56,611 nucleotides of DNA from DUOA01 sp012839095 (GTDB lineage: Bacteria > Bacillota > Clostridia > Caldicoprobacterales > DTU083): positions 1 to 56,611 of the forward strand of contig JBMNJE010000004.1 in NCBI GenBank assembly GCA_050951505.1, read 5' to 3'. The position numbers and the translations under genes are program-made. The notes beneath the pieces were generated by a model. The model searched no databases. It had not been told where the DNA came from and saw only the letters and a list, made by a program, of their open reading frames with translations. Of the stretch, positions 27,078 through 35,220 are shown in pieces. Positions within the stretch are counted from its first letter, which is position 1. Each line of letters begins with the position of its first letter.

Positions 27078-28721
27078 ATGAGATCCGGAAGAAATGCAAA
27101 ATATCTGAGGATACTGATTTTATTAACAGCTTTGACTGTTGCAGCTATTTATTTACTTGCCGGCTGTGCTCCGGGAACAGGATCTGAGAGTTTACCGACA
27201 GCTGCCAATACATATACTCCTGCTCCTGATTCGGAAAACAATAAGGAAACAGCCAATCCGGGCAGCAATTCAGAAACAGCAGGGCCCGGGATGCCGGCTG
27301 CCGATACTGAAGATGAAATACGCAAAAACACTGATGCTGAGATAACCAAGGAGCCTGAAATTGTCAGTGTTACGATTTCAGCCGCAGGTGACTGCACTCT
27401 TGGCGTAAACAGCACTATGTCCTATGAGGATTCCTTTGATGCGGTATATGACAGAATGGGCAAGTCCTACTTTTTCAGAAAGGTATATGACATTTTTTCA
27501 AAGGATGACTTTACAATTGTAAATCTGGAAGGCCCCCTGACCAGATCCAAAGACATGCAGCCAAAGCTTTACAATCACAAAGGCAGGCCGGAATACATCG
27601 GCATTCTGACTGAGGGCTCAGTTGAAGCAGTATCATTCTCCAATAACCATACCTATGATTACGGGCAGGCAGGTTACGAGGATACAGTTGAGCTTCTGAC
27701 CAAAGCCGGCATAGCCTATGCATGCGACGAAATATATGGCATGTATGAAACTAAGGGGATAAAAATAGGCTTTGTATCTGTAAACCAGCTCTATGACGGA
27801 AAGCTGGTTGAAGTATGGCTAAAAGAGGGCGCTGCCAAGCTGCGCCGGCAGGGAGCGGATTTGGTGATAGCCTGCATTCACTGGGGCAGTGAACTGGGAG
27901 GTAAAATATCCCATATGGATGATTATCAGATACAGCTCGGCAACCAATGCATAGACTGGGGATATGACCTCGTTATCGGAACCCATCCCCATGTTCTGTC
28001 GGGAATAAATAAATATAAGGGAAAATACATTGCATATTCCCTTGGCAATTTTTGCTACGGGGGGAGCAAGAATCCCAAGGACAAGGATTCCGGCATTTTC
28101 CAGCAGACCTTCACCTTTGTGGATGGAGAGCTCATGACAGATGATAATGTGCGGTTTATTCCCTGCTCCATATCTTCCGACAGCCGGAAAAACAATTACC
28201 AGCCCACTGTCGCCGCCGGTGAGGAGGCAAGGCGCATTACAGCCAAGATGAACGCTTATTCGGCCCAGTATGGGGTTGCATTTGATTCAGACGGATATCT
28301 TCTGCCGGATATCACTCTTACCGAACAAAACAAAGCAGATGCCTATTATTCGATTTTTAAGGAATCATTTAAAGGCGAAAAACCTATAAAGAGCGTAAAA
28401 CATATAGGAGTGGATCTGTCAGAGCTTGAACTGCCGGATACTGCCTACCTTGAAGGCCTGATAAGCAAATGGTGTGAATCCAATGGCTACACTGCTTTTT
28501 TCGGAACCGGGGAGGAACTTGCGGCAGAGGGCTACAACAAAAAAGCAGCTAATGGTGAAGCGGAAATCCTTATTTTTGATGCTCCAAACTGGTCCTGTAA
28601 TCAGGTTCAATGCAGGGTGTATCGAAATATAAGAATGCTTAAGTATCTGAGGGATATCTTTACTTCGGCATATGTGGATGGCAAATGGATAACCGTAAAA
28701 GACATATACATACAGCTATAG
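27078..28721 (+). CDS. CapA-family lipoprotein (PGA_cap metallophosphatase-like)
   Basis: The 547-residue lipoprotein has a signal peptide ending in LLAGC, a long low-complexity tether (about 35-90) and a calcineurin-like PGA_cap domain (about 95-390) with AAGDCTLGVN, VNLEGPLT, SFSNNHTYDYG, CIHWGSE and IGTHPHVL, which supply the metal ligands. The family includes CapA of poly-gamma-glutamate capsule synthesis, but no capB or capC is nearby, so a capsule role is not supported. The C-terminal 150 residues are an extra domain of unknown role. It is convergent with the pssA-like gene with a one-base gap. Confidence 0.88.
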   Translation: MRSGRNAKYLRILILLTALTVAAIYLLAGCAPGTGSESLPTAANTYTPAPDSENNKETANPGSNSETAGPGMPAADTEDEIRKNTDAEITKEPEIVSVTISAAGDCTLGVNSTMSYEDSFDAVYDRMGKSYFFRKVYDIFSKDDFTIVNLEGPLTRSKDMQPKLYNHKGRPEYIGILTEGSVEAVSFSNNHTYDYGQAGYEDTVELLTKAGIAYACDEIYGMYETKGIKIGFVSVNQLYDGKLVEVWLKEGAAKLRRQGADLVIACIHWGSELGGKISHMDDYQIQLGNQCIDWGYDLVIGTHPHVLSGINKYKGKYIAYSLGNFCYGGSKNPKDKDSGIFQQTFTFVDGELMTDDNVRFIPCSISSDSRKNNYQPTVAAGEEARRITAKMNAYSAQYGVAFDSDGYLLPDITLTEQNKADAYYSIFKESFKGEKPIKSVKHIGVDLSELELPDTAYLEGLISKWCESNGYTAFFGTGEELAAEGYNKKAANGEAEILIFDAPNWSCNQVQCRVYRNIRMLKYLRDIFTSAYVDGKWITVKDIYIQL

Positions 28722-28722
28722 T

Positions 28723-29292
28723 TTACCTTTTTTTCCTGAAAGAAGGCCGGTAAATTTTTATCCTGCTTGCCATCAGAACAGACAGGATATAAATTAAGAC
28801 GATGACGGGCATGACGGCAAATGGGCGCCCGGAAACAGCATAAAAATGCAGAACCAGATTTGTTGAGGTGAGGATGAAACCGGCTGCTGTTATGGGCAGG
28901 CCAAGAAAGAAGTCTGCAAAGTCACCTGTATTGAATCTGGCCAGCCTGTAAGCAGCGGAAATGGCGTAAAAAGAAACGGATAAATACATGATCAGGCCAA
29001 GATCTCTGAAGCTGTTATGCGTGAGGAGAACAGCCAAGGGCGCAAGTCCGAAGGAAACAAAATCCGCAAAGGAATCCAATTGCTTTCCCAGTGGAGATTC
29101 TGCATTAAAAGACTTGGCCATAATCCCGTCCAGGCAGTCCAATCCCACGGCAATCAGGATCATAATGCAGGAAGCCAGCCGGTTAGCTTCTCCTTTTTGA
29201 CAAATTACAATAAAGAGAACAAGGATACCAAGCAGCATATTTGCAGTGGTTAATATATTGGGTATAAGACGGATCAATCTATTGGCCTTCAT
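28723..29292 (-). CDS. pssA: CDP-alcohol phosphatidyltransferase, PssA-like
   Basis: The 189-residue integral membrane enzyme has the CDP-alcohol phosphotransferase signature, DCLDG, then AK, G, D and D in the conserved spacing (from about residue 52 to 75), where AR is replaced by AK. Several membrane helices follow. By similarity it joins serine to CDP-diacylglycerol to form phosphatidylserine. It is the last gene of the feo operon, overlapping the flippase-like gene by 14 bases. The usual partner, phosphatidylserine decarboxylase, is absent here, so another head group is possible. Confidence 0.85.
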   Translation of the reverse strand: MKANRLIRLIPNILTTANMLLGILVLFIVICQKGEANRLASCIMILIAVGLDCLDGIMAKSFNAESPLGKQLDSFADFVSFGLAPLAVLLTHNSFRDLGLIMYLSVSFYAISAAYRLARFNTGDFADFFLGLPITAAGFILTSTNLVLHFYAVSGRPFAVMPVIVLIYILSVLMASRIKIYRPSFRKKR

Positions 29293-30304
29293 AAATGCTC
29301 TTCCTTCTGATTGATATTAGTTTCCACAAGAGAATAATTAATGCGCTGAACAGAACAACGAACCAGAAAGTCACAAACCGAAAAACCAGGCTTACAGCCA
29401 CAGCTTCTTCTGCAGACAGTCCGTAAACCAGCAGCATTCCGCTCATTGTACCTTCGAAGGTGCCCAGGCCTCCGGGCAGCAAGGGAATCATGGCTGCGAA
29501 ATAGGATACAAAGGTAATTGCAAATAAGACCAGGAGATTCATTTCAGTATACTCCGATATCAGAATAAAGAGCTTCATCGGGAATAAGGCCCATATCCCA
29601 AAGGACAGCAGCAACTGAAAGATCCACCGCCCGGGGGACCTGCTTATCTCCTTTGTGTCCTCCGCGAATTCCTGCATCCAGTTTTTAATCCATCCGGCAA
29701 TTTTTCCATTGTAAGGCAGTCTCTGCACAAACACATTCAGTCTTTCAGAGAAGAATATAAGGGACAGAAGGAAAAGGGCCAACGAGATTAAAACTGCAAT
29801 AAAAGCAATTCTTACTGCTGTTGACTTAAGAAAATCAAATTCACCATACAGCGACATGACAGCTGCAATATTAAGAAGGATCAAAGCAAAGAGGCTTATG
29901 GATTTTTGAATGGCAACCAGGGACGTGGATTGATTGGTGGAATAATTCAGAAGCCGCTTCAGCTGAACTACTCGGACAAGCTCTCCTCCGACCTTCTCGC
30001 CGGGAGTGACGGCATCGGCTATCATGCCATACGAGTTTATAACCAGCAATTTGAAGAAAGACGTTTTGAGATTAAGTGTCCCGCACAGACGATACCACTG
30101 AAGATTCAGGGAAAACTGGGTAATCAGCTGCAGGCAGAGCAGGAGCATCATAAGAGGCAATGGCACTGCCCGGATATGGAACCATATCAGCCTGAAATCT
30201 GTATTTGCCAGGATATAAGCAACCATCCCCAGAACTGCAAGGGCGAAAATATTCTTCAGGCGCAGCACTCTAAGGATGGATCTTTTGGGAGAAGCTGTAT
30301 TCAT
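29279..30304 (-). CDS. Flippase-like integral membrane protein (LPG_synthase_TM family)
   Basis: The 341-residue protein has about eight membrane helices and the family motifs TPGEKVGGELVRV and PLLPGGLGTFEG (PF03706, as in YbhN, AglD and the membrane half of MprF). Members move or help move lipid-linked molecules across the membrane. There is no catalytic lysyl-transferase domain. It overlaps both neighbours by a few bases (4 and 14), so all three are translationally coupled. A role in placing a lipid made by the adjacent phosphatidyltransferase is inference. Confidence 0.85.
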   Translation of the reverse strand: MNTASPKRSILRVLRLKNIFALAVLGMVAYILANTDFRLIWFHIRAVPLPLMMLLLCLQLITQFSLNLQWYRLCGTLNLKTSFFKLLVINSYGMIADAVTPGEKVGGELVRVVQLKRLLNYSTNQSTSLVAIQKSISLFALILLNIAAVMSLYGEFDFLKSTAVRIAFIAVLISLALFLLSLIFFSERLNVFVQRLPYNGKIAGWIKNWMQEFAEDTKEISRSPGRWIFQLLLSFGIWALFPMKLFILISEYTEMNLLVLFAITFVSYFAAMIPLLPGGLGTFEGTMSGMLLVYGLSAEEAVAVSLVFRFVTFWFVVLFSALIILLWKLISIRRKSIYEGQ

Positions 30305-30876
30305 GACAGGAATCCGACAGCCCCCTTCTCAACAATGCATACATAGGTCTGATCTACATTGGAGAGCAGGCTGTGCTTTACACAAGCTGCAAAATTTTTC
30401 TCATATTCAGGCATAGTGCAATACAGACTGCCCACACTTTTTTTAGGTTTACGCACCAATACACGAGTGCCCTTTTCCGCCTTATTCAGTATTTCATTTA
30501 TAACGGACTCCTTTGGCGTAATCTGCATTGCCAGGTGTATTACAGTGTATCCATGGCAGCAGATATCCCTGCCGTCGCCCGGCAGAATCTTAATTTTATC
30601 CAGCCCCAGCCGGTTGACAAATTTCCTGGCTTTTTCCACACAGCTTCTGTTATTGTCTATAACCGTAATATGAGCTCCGGTATACTTGTGAAGCAGAATT
30701 GCAGTATAGGGGCAGATGCCTCCCCCTATGCAGAGCACCCGGTCCCCTTCCCTTATATCTGCCAATCTGGCTTCCCTTTTTACCAGCATCCGATAGTAGG
30801 CAGAGGTAATATGAAATGTAAGCCGGCTTTTTGTTGCAAGCAGCTCAATGTGTTGGGTAAACTGTGTAATCCTCAA
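30301..30876 (-). CDS. Nicotianamine-synthase-like SAM-dependent enzyme
   Basis: The 191-residue protein has a Rossmann-type SAM-binding core with LCIGGGICPYTAI as motif I, VIDNN as the acidic loop and LPGDGRDI as the adenine loop. The combination with a C-terminal VLVRKP followed by LYC resembles small nicotianamine-synthase-like enzymes, which build metal chelators from SAM. An ordinary methyltransferase remains possible. The start is TTG behind gggggag. It lies 15 bases after feoB and overlaps the next gene by four bases, within the iron-uptake operon. Confidence 0.65.
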   Translation of the reverse strand: MRITQFTQHIELLATKSRLTFHITSAYYRMLVKREARLADIREGDRVLCIGGGICPYTAILLHKYTGAHITVIDNNRSCVEKARKFVNRLGLDKIKILPGDGRDICCHGYTVIHLAMQITPKESVINEILNKAEKGTRVLVRKPKKSVGSLYCTMPEYEKNFAACVKHSLLSNVDQTYVCIVEKGAVGFLS

Positions 30877-30891
30877 GCTGACTGCTCCCCC

Positions 30892-32694
30892 TTAAAAGAC
30901 CATTTGCAGAACCAGGCCCACATGATTCATTATTCCGCCCAGGGTCAGCGCAGTAAAGACCGTGCCTGCCACTATGGACAAGGCAACTTTAAAGTTGAAT
31001 TCCTTTGCCAGAATCCCAAAGACTGACAGGCAAGGAACATATATCAAAGAAACAACCGCTCCCACATACATCTGAAGGCCGTTCAGATTCAAGGATAAAA
31101 GCGGGGCAACCGACATCTCGCGGCGTATAATGCCCAGTATCAGGGACATGGACGCCTCCGGAGGCAGACCCAGCCAGCCGGAAACCAAAGGCTTCAGGAA
31201 ATTGCTGATTCCGGCCAGAGCGCCGGTCTCTGCCAGCAGGGCTGCAAAAACAACCGCAACCATCATGGGTCCCTCTGCTTCTGTCAGAAACTGCTTCACC
31301 CGCACAAAGAACTTCTTAAAATATGCCTTTCGCTCAGGTATGAGAAGATTGGGTATCTCTATAACCAGCGGATCCACCTTCCCCTTAAGCATCCTGCCGG
31401 TGAGGATGGATATCAGCATAAAGACCAGTGCTCCTGTTAAAAAGACTGCCAGCAGCAGCCAATAGGAGTAATCAGCCAGAAGAGAGAACAAAGCACCGGT
31501 TTGGGAGATGCAGGGTACGGCAAAGCATACTATTGAGGTCACTATCAGCCTTTCTTTTCTGGTAGTGGCAACCCTTGTACCGATAATAGCCGGAACAGCG
31601 CAGCCGAATCCCAGCATGATGTTAATCAGGCTGCCGCCCTGTATGCCCAGCCTGCTCATTACATTGTCAAAGAGGACGGCCATCCGGGGCAGGATGCCGC
31701 TGTCCTCCAGGAAGGAGAAGACCAGCTGGAACAGGATGACATAGGGCATGACCAGTGCCAAAATCCATTCAAAGCTTATTCTGAAAATACCGTATTGACC
31801 AATCAGAATATTATTCAATACCTCCGGCATGGCAATGCTTGAAAACAACCTTTCAAAAAGCGGTACAATGCCCTGGTTGACCAGGGGCAGCAGCAATACG
31901 GCTCTCAGGGCCTTTCCGGCACCTACTACCACACCCAGGCTCATAAGCAGAATGATAACAGAAAGCAGGACACCCGGCCAGGGGCGCAGCAGGGCATCGC
32001 CGAATCTGTCCAGCCTGCTTGGGGCACCATTGGTTTCCTTTACACAGACGGAGACTATCTCCTTTGCTCTTTCCCAATTACTCAGCATGGCAGATCCCTT
32101 GGGACAGCCGCTGCAGCCTGCACAGCCGGCACAGTTCTCCGCATAAGGGCCGTTGGAAGGTTTCAGGGCTAATACTTTCTCCAGTTTGTCCCTCAGTTCC
32201 TTCAGACCCTGGTTCTTAACTGCAACAGTAGGTACAATCGGTATACCCAGTTCCTTCTCCAGGAGCCTGACATTGATGTTTTTTCCCTGTCTTTGTGCCA
32301 CGTCCGAAAGATTCAGGGCGGCCACAACCGGGATCCTGTACTCAAGAACCTCCAGTGCCAGCTTGATACTTCCTTCCAAATCAGCTGCATTTAAAACAAA
32401 AAGAATAGCCCTGGGTTTGCTGGACAAAAACCGAATGGCAACTTCCTCGGCCTCTGACGTAGCTGTCAGGGAATAGGTACCCGGTACGTCTATTAAAGAA
32501 TAGTCGGTATCATTAAGGCGAAGGGTGCCCTTCATATATGAAACTGTTGTTCCTGTATAGTTTGAGCTCACGACATGTATATTTGTAAAAGCAGAAAAAA
32601 ACACGCTTTTTCCTACATTAGGTGAACCCATTAATAATATCTTGTTTTCGTCGGTAAGTATTTTTCTGTCTTCTATAAGTTCGTGGCAGGCCAT
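30892..32694 (-). CDS. feoB: FeoB-type ferrous iron transporter, divergent
   Basis: The 600-residue protein has an N-terminal G domain with G1 GSPNVGKS (23-30), TGTT for G2, DVPG for G3 and NLSD for G4, then a cysteine cluster C-x2-C-x2-C-x2-C at residues 188-197, then two Gate-type membrane halves. The first Gate motif, GFGCAVPAI, is present. The second, usually CSARLP, is replaced by CFAVPCISQTG. It imports ferrous iron, or possibly another divalent metal. It is shorter than the common roughly 700-residue form. It starts three bases after feoA. Confidence 0.93.
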   Translation of the reverse strand: MACHELIEDRKILTDENKILLMGSPNVGKSVFFSAFTNIHVVSSNYTGTTVSYMKGTLRLNDTDYSLIDVPGTYSLTATSEAEEVAIRFLSSKPRAILFVLNAADLEGSIKLALEVLEYRIPVVAALNLSDVAQRQGKNINVRLLEKELGIPIVPTVAVKNQGLKELRDKLEKVLALKPSNGPYAENCAGCAGCSGCPKGSAMLSNWERAKEIVSVCVKETNGAPSRLDRFGDALLRPWPGVLLSVIILLMSLGVVVGAGKALRAVLLLPLVNQGIVPLFERLFSSIAMPEVLNNILIGQYGIFRISFEWILALVMPYVILFQLVFSFLEDSGILPRMAVLFDNVMSRLGIQGGSLINIMLGFGCAVPAIIGTRVATTRKERLIVTSIVCFAVPCISQTGALFSLLADYSYWLLLAVFLTGALVFMLISILTGRMLKGKVDPLVIEIPNLLIPERKAYFKKFFVRVKQFLTEAEGPMMVAVVFAALLAETGALAGISNFLKPLVSGWLGLPPEASMSLILGIIRREMSVAPLLSLNLNGLQMYVGAVVSLIYVPCLSVFGILAKEFNFKVALSIVAGTVFTALTLGGIMNHVGLVLQMVF

Positions 32695-32697
32695 TCT

Positions 32698-32916
32698 TCA
32701 TTCTCCCTTTACCCGTATTTTTTCAGCTATGTCTTTTCCTATAGCTATTTTGCGTGTGGACAAGGAAACTGAAACAGGACCGCCAAATCTGTAGGTGTGT
32801 TCCTTTTTAATCCTGGCACCCTTGAATATCCCTATACTGGAAAGAAGCTTAATGTCGGGAGTATCAGTGACAATGTATTCTTTTCCTCTTTCTGCTTCAT
32901 ACAAATTGTATTTCAT
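32698..32916 (-). CDS. feoA: FeoA domain protein
   Basis: This 72-residue SH3-like protein contains LLSSIGIFKGARIKKEH and GGPVSVSLSTRKIAIGKDIA, matching FeoA. FeoA binds FeoB in the cytoplasm and is needed for iron uptake. It is the first gene of the minus-strand operon, behind an aaggaga ribosome-binding site and a DtxR-type operator. Confidence 0.9.
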   Translation of the reverse strand: MKYNLYEAERGKEYIVTDTPDIKLLSSIGIFKGARIKKEHTYRFGGPVSVSLSTRKIAIGKDIAEKIRVKGE

Positions 32917-32996
32917 GGCTGTTCTCCTTGCTGTTTCTTATTCATCAGTTTCCAGGGATTTTATGTAAGAATGGCTGTATACAGCCTTTTTCAAAG

Positions 32997-33014
32997 GGTT
33001 AGTCTAAACTAACC
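32997..33014 (-). promoter_or_regulatory. DtxR/MntR-type operator
   Basis: GGTTAGT and ACTAACC form perfect seven-base arms around a four-base centre. This resembles the TTAGGTTAG-type half sites of DtxR/IdeR/MntR boxes. It lies immediately downstream of the -10 element of the feo promoter, so a metal-loaded repressor would block transcription. The divergent DtxR-family gene at 33260 is the natural candidate. Confidence 0.75.
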
Positions 33015-33020
33015 GAATTC

Positions 33021-33049
33021 AGTATAGCATGAAGACTTTGGTGCGTCAA
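33021..33049 (-). promoter_or_regulatory. Promoter of the feo operon
   Basis: On the minus strand TTGACG (33049-33044) and TATACT (33026-33021) are separated by 17 bases. The start point should fall inside the operator palindrome. Confidence 0.8.
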
Positions 33050-33259
33050 TGCCTTTGGAAAAAAATATGTTTCACTTACTCCTATGCAGGTTAAATATCT
33101 TATTTTCAGAAAACCCTGATTAAGAGCAGTTATCGGAGTCAATTACAAGCTGAATGTTGGCAAGATTCAGACAACATCTGCAAGAAACGGTTAAAGAATA
33201 AGATAATCTGTGTTATACTGAATTTGTGGATACAAACATCAGCAAAGGAGTTTTATAGA

Positions 33260-33622
33260 TTGAAGATTTATGAATCCGCGGAAAACTACCTTGAGACCAT
33301 TCTGATACTTAAGAAAAAGACCAAGGCTGTCCGCTCCATCGATATTGTTAATGAGCTTGAAATTACCAAGCCCAGCGTCAGTGTTGCCATGAAGAATTTA
33401 AGGGAAAACGGATACATTGAAATGGATGATGAGGGGTATATAAAGCTGACAGAAAAGGGGCTGAAGATCGCAGAGACCATGTATGAGAGGCACAGGCTTC
33501 TGTCCGACTGGCTTATAAGCCTGGGCGTGGACGAAAAGACGGCTGTGGAGGATGCCTGCCGGATGGAGCATGTCATCAGCGCAGAAACCTTTGAGGCCAT
33601 AAAAAAGCATGTCAGTCTGTAA
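33260..33622 (+). CDS. DtxR-family metal-responsive regulator
   Basis: The 120-residue protein has a winged helix (IVNELEITKPSVSVAMKNLRENG) and the dimerisation/metal region with ERHRLLSDWLISLGV and CRMEHVISAETFEAI, which holds typical ligands (E, H, C, M, E, H). It lacks the C-terminal SH3 domain, like MntR. It starts at TTG 33260 behind aaaggag; upstream in-frame codons lack a ribosome-binding site. It diverges from feoAB and probably represses it when iron or manganese is plentiful. A TATACT at 33214-33219 may be its -10 element. Confidence 0.9.
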   Translation: MKIYESAENYLETILILKKKTKAVRSIDIVNELEITKPSVSVAMKNLRENGYIEMDDEGYIKLTEKGLKIAETMYERHRLLSDWLISLGVDEKTAVEDACRMEHVISAETFEAIKKHVSL

Positions 33623-33638
33623 AATTAACAGTAACCTG

Positions 33639-34415
33639 CTACGAACCGGTGGATTTGTAATGCCTGACACCTATGCGCCAGAATATTAGGCAGGGGACGA
33701 GAAAGAGCATTCCCGCCAGGGGAAGAAACATATAAAGGGTACGGCTGGATTTCCCTGTCAGATACAGAAAGGGATAATACTGAAAGAGAGCCATGGGTAT
33801 CACATATGTTAGAAACTTAAGAACGCTTTCTCCGTAGATGGAGAAGGGATATTTGCCAAACTCCCTTGCACCGTCTGTAAAGATATTCATAAACTCAAGT
33901 CCCTCCAGGGTGAAGAAGCAAATTGCCGCATACAGTATAAAAAGTCCGGAAAATACAAAAAAACCGCCGGCCAGCATAAAAGTAAGGGTAAGAATCTTAT
34001 CATATGTCCATACTACTCCGCTTACAGGTATGGCATATGCAAACATGGCCATAGCCTGAAGAAAACGTCCCAGGCGTGAAAACTCGATTCTGGAAGCCAG
34101 CACCTGAAAGATCTCATTCCTGGGGCGCACCATAATACGATCGAATTCACCATTGGATATAATCAGGGAAAACACATCGAAGCCGCGGACAAAGCATTCG
34201 GCCAGCGAATATGAAAAAAGCACGGCTGAAAAGCATAGCAGCACTTCAGAGTAAGTAAATCCGCTCACTGAATGAAAACGATGAAACATGAAGTAAAGGC
34301 CCAGATATACGGTAAAGGACACCAAAAACTGTCCGATTACGGACATGAAAAAGGAAGTCTTGTACTGCATCTGGCTTTTTAAAATTATGGAAGCATATTT
34401 TAAGTAGAGTTTCAT
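33639..34415 (-). CDS. ABC-2 family exporter permease (PF06182-like)
   Basis: The protein, about 258 residues starting MKLYLKYASI, has six predicted membrane helices and resembles the ABC-2 permeases that pair with a second permease and a NatA-like ATPase. It is the last gene of a four-gene minus-strand operon. An ATG 18 bases upstream is in frame, but MKLYLK is the usual start. The exported compound is unknown. Confidence 0.85.
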   Translation of the reverse strand: MKLYLKYASIILKSQMQYKTSFFMSVIGQFLVSFTVYLGLYFMFHRFHSVSGFTYSEVLLCFSAVLFSYSLAECFVRGFDVFSLIISNGEFDRIMVRPRNEIFQVLASRIEFSRLGRFLQAMAMFAYAIPVSGVVWTYDKILTLTFMLAGGFFVFSGLFILYAAICFFTLEGLEFMNIFTDGAREFGKYPFSIYGESVLKFLTYVIPMALFQYYPFLYLTGKSSRTLYMFLPLAGMLFLVPCLIFWRIGVRHYKSTGS

Positions 34416-34416
34416 G

Positions 34417-35220
34417 TCAGCCCCCCTGTACAACTACTTTCCTGAGTGCCTGTTTCATCAGCAGCTTACCGGATGCAAGCAGAACCAAAAGCCATACAGC
34501 CTGAATCATTATAGCGGCAGACACTTCATTTCCTTTCATATAGCCGTTATAGATCTGAAAAGGCGTGTTTTGAATGGAAGCAAAGGGCAGCAGGTATAAA
34601 AGGGTCTGGAGGCTTTCGGGAAAGAAGGGCAGCGGTATAATCGCTCCGGTAAAGAACTCCAGAACGCTGATGGTAAGAATTCTGATCCCCATGGGAGATA
34701 AGGTGTAAAAGGCAGAAATATATATCAGCATGGAAAAGGCCACCAGCAGCATAAAGCCCAGGGTCATGGAGAGTAAAAACAACAGCCCCGCTGACAGGGA
34801 TACCGGGAGTGAAATGTTATAGGGCTCGGGCAGAAAAGCAGCAACAATCAGAATCGGCATGCAGCGCAAAACCGCCCTTGAAAGTCGAACGGACATGTTT
34901 TTTATAAACCACATGGTATAAGTGTCCATTGGGCGGCAAAGCTCATATGATACATTGCCGCTTATTATGGAATCAAAGATTTCATTATCAAAATACCAGG
35001 ACATATAAAGGGCTAAAAACGCCTGCTGAAGCCAGATATAGCTGGACAGTTCCGGAAAGGTCATGGGAAATGCCTGGCTGCCGGTCTGATAAAAGGCCCG
35101 AAAGAGGAGCAGGGTCATGCCGCCCCAGACAAACTGGGTTGAAACCCCGGCCCAGGCGGCAGCGCGGTATTGAAGCCCGTTGGAAAACCGGATTCTGAAG
35201 AAGGAAAGATATTTTTTCAT
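34417..35220 (-). CDS. ABC-2 type exporter permease
   Basis: This 267-residue membrane protein has six helices, with FYTLSPMGIRILT near the fourth. It partners with the permease downstream (one-base gap) and the ATPase upstream (four-base overlap). Such two-permease exporters are common in Firmicutes and are often linked to resistance or surface components; no substrate is indicated. Confidence 0.87.
   Translation of the reverse strand: MKKYLSFFRIRFSNGLQYRAAAWAGVSTQFVWGGMTLLLFRAFYQTGSQAFPMTFPELSSYIWLQQAFLALYMSWYFDNEIFDSIISGNVSYELCRPMDTYTMWFIKNMSVRLSRAVLRCMPILIVAAFLPEPYNISLPVSLSAGLLFLLSMTLGFMLLVAFSMLIYISAFYTLSPMGIRILTISVLEFFTGAIIPLPFFPESLQTLLYLLPFASIQNTPFQIYNGYMKGNEVSAAIMIQAVWLLVLLASGKLLMKQALRKVVVQGG

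Noticed and set aside
30373..31026. 217-residue plus-strand frame opposite the SAM enzyme and feoB
   Set aside because: It spans two real genes on the other strand and shows no protein-family motif.
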